A stretch of DNA of 64,000 nt from Macropodus opercularis (lineage: Eukaryota > Chordata > Actinopteri > Anabantiformes > Osphronemidae), in contig CM061109.1 of the NCBI GenBank assembly GCA_030770545.1, forward strand, positions 6,510,001 to 6,574,000. The letters run 5' to 3'. Shown in pieces: positions 48,771 through 56,873 of this stretch. The notes beneath the pieces are model-generated. The model worked only from the letters and a program-made list of their open reading frames with translations. It was not told where the DNA came from and made no database searches. A program made the position numbers and the translations under genes. Each line of letters opens with the position of its first letter. Positions within the stretch are counted from its first letter, which is position 1.

Positions 48771-51700
48771 TTCTCCCTCTGCTCAGCCTCACCTCTCAAA
48801 GCCTTCCCCACCTTGTCAGAGAAAAGACAGTCGACAGTTCTTTTGTGTTATTAATTACTTTTTTCAGTGCCCAATTTAAGTGATACTGTGCATTATTTCA
48901 GAACATACATTAACAAACAATGTGTGTGGGCTTGCATTGGACAACACCCTCAAACCCTATACCTCTAACTTCACAGAAGGTTCCATGGTTATTCTCCTTG
49001 GTTTCACATCCACACTAATGTCCTCACAGGATACAGAGCATTTAGCGATCTTCAGGATCTGAGAGGCCACTGGAAGATAACAAAAAAACATGCTAACATG
49101 CTTTATAATAACTGCACACTGTTAAGCATTAGTAAAGCACAAGTAAATAATTATTTTATCATGTGTGAAATATTGCTTCTTTCATGCCAGATTATGTGTG
49201 TAAGCATAAAAGTATATTTCAAAATGAATCATTCATCTCTTTTTCCATTGTGATCATTTACTTTCTCATTTTTTATTATACTTTGTATATTGGGGGTTTA
49301 TATTTGCTTTTTTTTTTATAAAATTATTTTAAGAAAATCCTCAATAACCTGTACAACTTAAGTTTAGATATTTGTCCAGCACCACTGGTATGCTTCACAA
49401 TTATGACAGTTCTTGACAGGTTTTTAACAAAGGTGATTGTCTAACTCTAACCCTTGTCATCTGCCTAGAATCAACACTGGTGTGGTGTTCGGCTGTCTTT
49501 GTTTGATGAGTGTTGAGTGTAAGCAGGTAAACTTTTTACCAACAATACAAGTTATGTCTAAAAGAAATGATCACACAGTGAAGTAGCTGAAGTAATAACT
49601 ACCATTTTCTTCCTCAAAGGTGATGAGTGCTTGACCTCCCTGCAGAAGCATATTGGCTTTCTGAATGATTGTAAACGTTCCTGTAATTGGTTGACTATCA
49701 TCACTCTCATCTTTGTGCTGAGTGCTGAACTTCACCACTGTATTTGGTATCTGGGCATAGATCTAGAGGGGTAAAAAATATAACACAAATGTATTATTAT
49801 TCTTTTTGTATTTTGTAAGTGTGAAGAGCCCCTAATCAATATGCTGAAATAAGTTATATAATATATAATAATATATATTGTATATATAATATTTTGAGGA
49901 GGAAGGTAACACCGACGAACATCACCTTGAATTTCTGCTTTAGTTTGGTGGTCTCAGCCCTCCTGTCATCGAATTCAACTTGATATCTTCTCAGTTTGTC
50001 TAATAAATGTTGTTTTTGTTGAACAAACTTCTGGACTTCAACCTACATTAAGTAAAAAAGAGAAACAAATTAGTATACTGTCCTATTCCAGTTCTTCCCA
50101 GTAGCCCATATATGTTACAAAGATTATACCACCTTCAATGCACTCATACTATGAGTGTATTCCTTGCGATACTCCTCTAGCTGTTTGACCAAAAAGAGCA
50201 TCTCTTGTTTGGCCTTCTCCTTCGATTCATCTTCTTCAAGCTTCTCCATAATAAGCCTGGATTTTGCATCATCAGCTTTCTCAACTTTACTCTTAAAAGG
50301 AAAACCAGAAAGGTTTGGGAAAAAATAAATACATTTATTTTTATTATTTATTCAAGAAGGTCCCGGGTTCGGTTCCCGGAGGCGACCATGGGCCTTTCTG
50401 TGTGGAGTTTGCATGTTCTCCCCGTGTCTGCGTGGGTTTCCCTCGGGGTCTCCGGTTTCCTCCCCCAGTCCAAAGACATGCAGATAGGTCAATTGGGTAA
50501 ACTGCATAAATTGCCCGTAGGTGTGTGTGTGACTGTGACTTGTGCATCTATATGTGTGGCCCTGCGATGGACTGTCCAGGGTGTACCCTGTCTCTCGCCC
50601 ATAGCCAGCTGGGATAGGCTCCAGCACACCTGCGACCCCTTCGGGGAATAAGCGGTAGAAGATGAATGAATGAATATATATATATATAAATGCCAGGCAC
50701 ATGGCTAAGCCAACAGACAGTGAAAATTGTGCCTGCGAGAACAAGTTAAAAGTTAAGCTCTCACTCTAAGGTGTGACATTCTAGCAGATGCAGTACAGAA
50801 TATTACACACATGTTTAGAAAGTTTCCATGACAAAGAAAGGGCAGAATAATAATAAAGAGTGAAAATAACAATAATGTGAGAGCTTGCTCTTTTTTAATT
50901 TACTGGTAATGAAAAGAGTGGAAATTGTGAACTTTTTCCATCATCCCATGTAACACAAATAAATGTGATGTGGATAAATCACAACAGGCCAGAAAAAGTA
51001 ATATATATATACGCCAAATTTATGCTAGAGTAAAAAGATGAAATCAAACCACTGTTTTCATGTAAATGTGAGGGGTGGATTACTCAGAAACTATACAGTA
51101 AAATCAAAATATCTTTTCTGTGGTAGTAATTTATGAATTACTAATAAGCACTATGAGGGAAAGGTGATCTACTAATTGGAGGAACAGGTTTTATTCAAAG
51201 CCAAAGTTTGAAAAAGAGGTTATTGCGTTTTTATAATTCATTTGATTAGTGAATATTTCCAGACGTACACAGTAAATTAAATACAGTAAATAATAATATA
51301 ATTTGCATCGAACACTACAGTAAGTCTTCCAAGTGATCACCATACTGTTACCGTAATTACAGCATGAATCCAGCACTTAAACTACAGTGACAGCTGTGTT
51401 GAAAATGCAAACGTCGGTTTACTTAACCGCAGACATTTTTCAGCTGCTGGTTTGTCTGACAGTGACTAGCTTACATTTTTTCCAAGGTTGTGGAGATAAC
51501 TCTGAACACAGCCGAGTATGATAAAAGTAAAAAACGTGTTCTTCCTCTTTTCATTATTTCACTTCTCTGAACTTTCAGTTTACAATCAGTGTATTGATAA
51601 AACAGGAGGGCATAATTTTGAACTGCCTCTTACCTTTAAAATCTCCAGCTCTTTCTTGGCATCTTCCAAACCGCCGTTCAACTGACAAGATTAAAAAGAA

Positions 51701-51799
51701 AAACGTTTCCAAACCCCGAACTTCTGATTTACTAGTACACATTCTTGGAACATGAAACATAAAGAGCCTTACCTGCGAGATACTGCACATTTCAGCCAT
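45832..51799 (-). CDS. nmi: N-myc and STAT interactor (NMI), interferon-inducible NID protein
   Basis: NMI is an interferon-induced cytoplasmic scaffold that binds STATs and IFI35 through its NID domains. Exons, high to low: 51799-51773 (ATG, 9 codons), 51681-51634, 50291-50133, 50042-49926, 49762-49603, 49069-48963, 48521-48335, 47292-47189 and 46035-45832 (stop TAA). Phases join to 370 residues. The N-terminal 120 residues are a charged coiled coil (KLEEDESKEKAKQE, QLEEYRKEY). Two tandem NID repeats follow: GQALITFEEENVA, then RLELSFSRPSRGGGEVERV, and the last exon with KRTVLLDDI and HLEIHFQKPSNYGGEID. Order and spacing match NMI better than IFI35, which shares the NID fold; the protein is longer than human NMI (307) mainly in the coiled coil. 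Introns carry a Tc1 copy (46101-47107), a dispersed repeat and a SINE. A polyadenylation signal candidate on the - strand is at 45677-45672. Confidence 0.85.
46101..47107 (-). mobile_element. Tc1-like transposon relic, copy C, with transposase C-terminus
   Basis: Ends CACAGTTGCAAGAAAAGTAT and TACTTTTTCTTGCAACTGTA are inverted repeats. The - strand ORF 46640-46314 reads VRPPVGQLKLHRGWVMQQDK, DPKHRS and ends LLPKGGSTSY, the C-terminal part of a Tc1 transposase including the second catalytic Asp region. The N-terminal half is lost. In an nmi intron, same sense as nmi. Confidence 0.85.
47945..48185 (-). repeat. Dispersed repeat, same family as 12812-13090
   Basis: Reverse complement carries AAATGGTCTGCACTTGTATG, the GGTACTTTTCTAC block and TCTTACCCAAGACCACTGCC. 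In an nmi intron. Confidence 0.65.
48633..48766. repeat. (TG)n, (TA)n and long (CA)n microsatellites
   Basis: A GT/TA cluster at 48633-48672 is followed at 48703-48766 by about 32 CA units. In the nmi intron before exon 48521-48335. Confidence 0.95.
50355..50690 (+). repeat. SINE-like dispersed repeat with tRNA B-box
   Basis: Begins with AAGGTCCCGGGTTCGGTTCC, where GGTTCGGTTCC fits the Pol III B-box, then GCATGTTCTCCCCGTGTCTG and GGGATAGGCTCCAGCACACC, ending AAGCGGTAGAAGATGAATGA and a short AT run. A related copy is at 11670-11935. It starts 64 bases from nmi exon 50291-50133. Confidence 0.7.
50700..51633. other. nmi intron 2, no recognised features
   Basis: AT-rich intron between the SINE and exon 51681-51634; nothing coding was recognised. 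Confidence 0.4.
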
Positions 51800-51936
51800 T
51801 ACGCAACCGACTAAAACGAAACGAAACTTAAAGTTAAATATATTTTCTAAAAGTAGGCTTCCTTATTTTCCCTTAGCTTTTAGTAAAACATATGACGTAC
51901 AAAGCGTAAAATGTTAGTTTGCTACTGGGAACAAAA

Positions 51937-51950
51937 TGAAAAGTGAAAGT
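51937..51950 (+). promoter_or_regulatory. Interferon-response-type motif upstream of nmi
   Basis: The sequence tgaaaagtgaaagt lies about 140 bases upstream of the nmi start codon. It contains the IRF-binding core AANNGAAA (aagtgaaa) preceded by another GAAA, close to but spaced one base wider than a canonical ISRE. NMI is interferon-induced in other vertebrates, so the placement is meaningful; a motif this short can occur by chance. Confidence 0.5.
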
Positions 51951-52486
51951 TAAAGAGGCACTGTTTCATAAACAAAAACATTCTGGAGATATTAGCGACG
52001 CCCTTGCCCCTTACCCCTCCCATTCTCTTTTTGCAACTACGCCATTCAACGCACGTACATTACGTATCTTCATTACTTCCTGCGCCGAACACCAGTAAGC
52101 TTTTTTTTTCTTCGCGGTTTCACTGCGGCTGGCATCCTTAAAGTTGCATTACTGCCACCCATCGTAGATTTTAAATACCGAAACAAAGTACGTAACCCTT
52201 ACCCCGTGCCACCAATCACCAGAACACCGTTTATGTGCTTAAGGCCAAAGTATTTCATTTACCTTACGTTTATTACTGCGGTCAAACCAGTCGTCGTTCG
52301 CTCATCCGTCGTTAAGCCAGCCGCGCTTTAAAAATGTCGTGCGCCCGTATTCTACGGTTTACAGCAGAGCATTAAACGCGATCGAAGCTACTTTCTGTTT
52401 TCATAATAAGACGTCTGATCTGTTCTAATCATATATTACTACAAAATAAATATGAATACACACGACAAAGCTGTCACCTCACCTGC
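51951..52486. other. Upstream flank of nmi
   Basis: Contains some CpG (52290-52390) but no ORF or repeat that I recognise. It separates the nmi promoter from the tandem duplication. Confidence 0.4.
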
Positions 52487-52760
52487 GTACTTTTACTGCA
52501 TGGTTTATGATTTACTAATACCTAAATATGGCATTTCATAATGAAAATACAGTATAAGTTGTCAACTTTGATGTTGAATAACATAACTTTGTTGCATAAT
52601 GCTAGGTTCAGACTAATATCTCCTTGTTCCAGAAGAACTGTACTCTCACCTCACAAAGAACTGTGTACTCTTACTGAATGGTTTATGATTTATTAGTACC
52701 TACATATGGAATTTCATATTGAAAATGCAGTATAAGTTGTCAAATGTGAAGCTAAATAAA
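52487..52760 (+). repeat. Imperfect tandem duplication, period 178
   Basis: GTACTTTTACTGCATGGTTT (52487) recurs as GTACTCTTACTGAATGGTTT (52665), and AGTATAAGTTGTCAA recurs at the same distance. About 100 bases per unit remain alike. A third partial piece (AGTTTATGATTTATTAGT) follows near 52767. Confidence 0.7.
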
Positions 52761-52946
52761 ATGCCTAGTTTATGATTTATTAGTTATTAAACATCCACCT
52801 AAGGAACCTTGATCCAAATCACAAATCACTTGCAACAAGGGGATGCAGAAATACAGACAGCAACCACTTTTATTAACATAACAGAAAAAAGTGCACATAT
52901 ACCTTTCAACATTTAACGGGTTCATTAAAAGACCTAAATACAGGAA

Positions 52947-53318
52947 TTACTTACACAGACAGCAATTACAATCTGAGGTTATAACTGTGTGAAGTGTGGC
53001 TTTATCCATCGCCAGACACTGTGCATGGAACCATCTGCAACAGTTGTCACACAGTATCTGTGAAGTGACACATGTATGAGTATGTTAAAACATTGTTTTT
53101 GGATAATCATATTAAGTATATTACATATATATGACAAAATGTTCTGGAGTTATAGCATAATAATAAAATAAAATTTTGTCTTTAAAGTGTTGCACATTGT
53201 AAAATGAAGTCTCCATACTGAACACCCACCATCTAAAATTAAAACAATACTTTACCCAGTATGTGAAGGAAGGTCCTGGTCCTGGTGGCTTTGTGGTAGA
53301 GCACATAGCATAGTTTGT
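52947..53318 (-). CDS. Small PHD-finger-like ORF, two spliced exons, probably partial
   Basis: Two - strand segments join in phase: 53318-53256 (21 codons, donor TACTGG|GTAAAG) and 53057-52947 (36 codons plus stop TAA, acceptor cacttcacag). The joined peptide has a Cys near the start (AMCSTTK), then ILCDNCCRWFHAQCLAMD and a C-terminal CNCCLCK. The CDxCxxWFHxxC core and trailing CxxC are the second half of a PHD zinc finger, which usually reads histone tails. The first CxxC knuckle is incomplete. An upstream open segment 53540-53448 (acceptor tttttag, donor TCTG|GTGCGT) could be an earlier exon but its end phase does not match. Whether this is a host gene fragment, a pseudogene or a transposon-encoded PHD is unclear. 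Confidence 0.4.
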
Positions 53319-53584
53319 CTTTGCGTTGAACAGTAAAATGCAAATGCAAAGTGTAGATATATAAATACTCAGTAAACATGACAATTAGTGCAATTAATTT
53401 CCATTCCCAAAACAGAATGAAAAGACTATAAAGAAAATGTTACGCACCAGAATGCAATGTTTGTACGTTTCTTTGAATCTGTTTCTTTGATGTTTGGAAT
53501 TCCATTTTAGTTATGTTTGGTAGGCCTCCATCACCTTCTTCTAAAAAACACAAGTTAGATAGACGAAATAAGTAAGAGTGACAT

Positions 53585-53830
53585 ACAGTGGCTTGCAAAA
53601 GTATTCATACCCCTTGAACTTTTCCACATTTTCCCTCATTATCACCACAAACATAAATATATTATTTTGGAATGTCATCTGAAAGACCAACACAAAGTGG
53701 CATACAATTGTGAAGTACAAAGAAAATCATACACAAGTTAAATTTTTTTTTTTTTTTACAAATAAAACACTTAAAAGTGCAGTGTGCAAAAGTATTCAGC
53801 CACCCTGAGTCAATACTTTGTGGAACCAGT
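53585..53830 (+). mobile_element. Left end of another Tc1-like element
   Basis: TACAGTGGCTTGCAAAAGTA and TTCATACCCCTTGAACTTTT followed by the CCACATTT block is the typical left end of a Tc1-like family. It is cut off near 53830 where LINE sequence begins. Confidence 0.7.
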
Positions 53831-53849
53831 GGGTATGGTGTGTTCAGAT

Positions 53850-55615
53850 TGATGTGCAGTCTTTTTCAGCCGCTGTGTGCAAACGCTAAGGACGGGCTTC
53901 GCGAACTGTCAGTGAGCAACAGACAACAAATCCCAATGGCTTCTTCATCATAGCTGGAGATTTTAACCATGCAAACCTCAAGACAGTTTTGCCAAAGTTG
54001 TACCAACAAATTAACTTTGCAAAACTGAGCCTTGTTTACACCACAGTCAGTGAATCATACAAGGCGAAACCCCACTCCCACCTTGGATACTTGGACCACA
54101 TCTCGGTTATAATAATCCCAGCATATAGACCACTTCTCACACTTGCCAAACCAGTTCAAAACCAGATCACGGTATGGCCAGAAAATGGGACTGCTTCCAG
54201 GACACTGGCTGGAACATATTCAAAGCGGCAGCCACCTGTAACAATCACACAGACCTGCAAGCCATTGTAAGGAAGTCCCTATCCAGGATTAACCCAGGAA
54301 AGGCTGCAGGCTCTGACAACATACCTGGCTGTGCCTTAAAAGACTGTGCTGCACAGCTCAAGGATGTCATAACAGACATCTTCAACCTCTCGCAGAGCCA
54401 GGCAGTCGTTCCCACGTGCCTTAATCGACCTCTATAATTCCATTGCCAAAAAAGTCTCCTGCGACCTGACTGAATGACTACCGCCCCATAGCACTGACCT
54501 CAATCATGGCGAAGTGGTTTCAGAGGATAGTCAAGAAAAACATCAAAACCAGGCTGCCCAACACTCTTGATCTGCACCAAACCGCTCCACAGATGGTCTC
54601 CTCCACCTGGCTCTCCCACAACAACTAAACAACAAACTGAACCTCCTGGGTCTACTACTCCCTCTCCTCAGTCAGTCCGTGTCAGCCGTAACACCTCAAA
54701 CACTACCACACAGAGCACAGGTGCCCCTCAAGGCTGTGTGCTCAGTCTGCTGGTTTTCACACTGCTGACCCACGACTGCACTGCCAAGTTCAGCACCAAC
54801 CATTGTTAAGTTTGCTGATGACACAACGACACGATGAGGAAGACAAAGGTTGTGATTGACTTCAGGAGAAGCTCTGCCGACCACTGACTATCAACAGCTC
54901 CACTGTGTTGCGGGTCAGCAGCACTAAATTCCTTGGGGGTGCACATCACAGAGGATCTCACCTGGACCACCAACACCAAGTCTCTCTCCAAGAAGGCCCA
55001 ACAGCGTCTTCACTTTCTCTGAAAAGGGCAAGTATCCCACCACCCATCCTCATCACTTTCTACAGGGGAACCATTGAGAGTGTGCTGACCAACATCACAG
55101 TCTGGTATGGGAATTTCAGTGCTGCAAGACCCTCCAAATGACAGTGAACACAGCTGAAAGCGCCCTTCTCCCCTCCATCCCGGACATTTTCCTTACACGA
55201 TGCTCAAGCAAAGCCAACAGCATCGTGAAGGACCTCACCCATCCTTCCCACAGTCTCTTTAATCTCTCTTCCAGGTAGAAGAGCATCAGAGCCCGCTCTG
55301 CCAGACTGCTTAACAACATTATCCCACAAGCTCAGAGAGCCCTCTGAAAAAAAACAACTCTGCTCTCTTCAAACACCAGACACCCTTAACTCTAAATAAA
55401 GACTATTTTTACTATAATAAAACTGTGAAACTCTGAGGTGTAATGCACACAGGAAATATCTCTTTGCATAACATATTGTACCTATGTCTTGACACATGGC
55501 AGTCTAACGATACATTGTCTCTCTGTATTCACTGTGGTCCTGCAAGACACGACATTTCGTTTCTATGTATGTCTTCACATGTAGCGAAGCGACAATAAAG
55601 TTAAACTTGACTTGA
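53850..55615 (+). mobile_element. LINE relic, nearly full ORF2 span (L2/Rex1-like)
   Basis: In shifting frames the + strand gives the endonuclease motif FIIAGDFNHANLKT (53955), a pre-RT part (VRKSLSRINPGKAAGSDNIP, 54270), RT fragments (APQGCVLSLLVFT, 54725; VKFADDTT, 54810) and a C-terminal part (SILVKDLTHPSH-like, 55225). It ends with AATAAAGTTAAACTTGACTT. Many stops show it is dead. Same broad family as 113-690 and 38930-39560. Confidence 0.75.
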
Positions 55616-55639
55616 AGATGAGGGCAACAGGAGGAACTA

Positions 55640-56560
55640 TAAAGGAGGATAATAGAATAACATGGGTCACACAAAACTACTTACTGTCAACATCTACATG
55701 AATGTTAAAGTCACCCACTACAATCACTTTGTCTGTGCTAAGAACTAAGTCAAATAAAAATTCTGAAAATTCAGTTAAGAACTCTGAATATGGAACAGGA
55801 GGATGGTAGACAATACAGATCACAACTGGTTTCTGGGTTTTACAGTCTGAGTGAGAAAGGCTCAGAGTGAGGTTCTTAAAAGAATTATAGCTATGTTTAG
55901 GCCTAGGAGTAATTAATAAAAAGTTATAAATTGCTGCTACTCCTCCACCTCTACCTGAGCTTCTTGGAATATGATAGTTGATGTTACTTGTTGGAGTCAA
56001 CTCATTTAGATTAATATACTCATCCTGCTCGCTGCAGCAGGATGAGTATATTAATCTAAATGAGTTTTTGTTCTATAAGAGGAGCTGTCTTTATATTTAT
56101 TAAATTCCTGTGAATCACTCCTCTTTTATTTATTTGTGATCTATATAATTTAGGTGGCCGGGAGCAGACACAGTTTCAATGGGAGTGTTACAGCTACGAG
56201 GGGGTGGCGGCTGTAGAGAATCTGCAGAGAGGTGTGTAAGGCATCTGCCTCCTGGGCTGCACTCTGGGTCATCACGATTTAGGGTGTCTAATAAACTTGG
56301 CCATATTACTAGAGAGCAAAGACACCCCATCCAAGGTGGGATGGACGTCGTCTCTTCTAATCAGCCCAGGTTTTCCCCAAAAACTGCTCCAATTGTCTAC
56401 GAAGCCCACATCGCTTTCTGGACACCACCTAGACAGCCAGCAGTGAAGCAACGACAAGCAGCTAAAGATGTCATCACTGGTCACATTGAGGAGGGGTCCA
56501 GAGAAAACTACGGCGTCCGACAGCCATTTAAAAGCCCATCATTGCTCTGTGGTGAGCCGC
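55640..56560 (-). mobile_element. LINE relic with SGNH-esterase ORF1 tail and ORF2 endonuclease
   Basis: On the - strand the ORF at 56484-56272 reads VGFVDNWSSFWGKPGLIRRD followed by DVHPTLDG, whose DxxH block fits the C-terminal catalytic motif of the SGNH-type esterase found in ORF1 of CR1/L2-like LINEs. The ORF at 56000-55677 reads PRSSGRGGGVAAIYNFLLIT and KVIVVGDFNIHVD, an APE endonuclease. Between them part of the endonuclease N-terminus is missing and a palindrome marks the junction. Confidence 0.7.
55999..56066. repeat. Perfect palindrome, 31-bp arms, 6-base loop
   Basis: The arm from AACTCATTTAGATTAATATA to CATCCTGCT (55999-56029) is the exact reverse complement of 56036-56066, with CGCTGC between. 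The left arm belongs to the LINE ORF2 frame; the right arm is its inverted copy. Confidence 0.95.
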
Positions 56561-56713
56561 AGGTTGCCTACAGGCCAAACATCGGGGTGGGTGACGCCGT
56601 CATTTACCTGCTGCATCTAGATTCTACCCACTGTGTCTTTTTGTAGCACTGTGACACTCCAGCATAGTAGGTGGCAGTAATGTACCATAACACTGGATGC
56701 CACCGGTCATTAA

Positions 56714-56760
56714 ACAAGAAGAAGAAGACGAAGAAGAAGAAGAAGAAGAAGAAGAAAAAG
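56714..56760. repeat. (GAA)n microsatellite
   Basis: About 14 GAA/AAG units with a single GAC, 110 bases upstream of dbi ATG. Confidence 0.9.
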
Positions 56761-56802
56761 AACAGGAAGCACAGGAAGCAGAAACAGGGACAGAGGCAGC
56801 GA

Positions 56803-56811
56803 GGGCGGGGG
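56803..56811 (+). promoter_or_regulatory. GC box in dbi promoter region
   Basis: GGGCGGGGG is a match to the Sp1-type GC box, 63 bases upstream of the dbi start codon and just after a GAA microsatellite. Known ACBP promoters are GC-box driven. Confidence 0.4.
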
Positions 56812-56873
56812 GCATCATACCTCATCATTCTTCAACGAAACGTTTGTTCGCTTAACAGCGAGATTTGAGTAAG

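Noticed and set aside
48526..48883. ORFs with His-Thr runs and Cys-Val runs
   Set aside because: Translations of the CA microsatellite inside an nmi intron.
53448..53540. Possible upstream exon of the PHD-like ORF (EEGDGGLPNITKMEFQ)
   Set aside because: Splice signals look acceptable but its end phase (1) does not match the start phase (0) of the next exon, so I did not join it.
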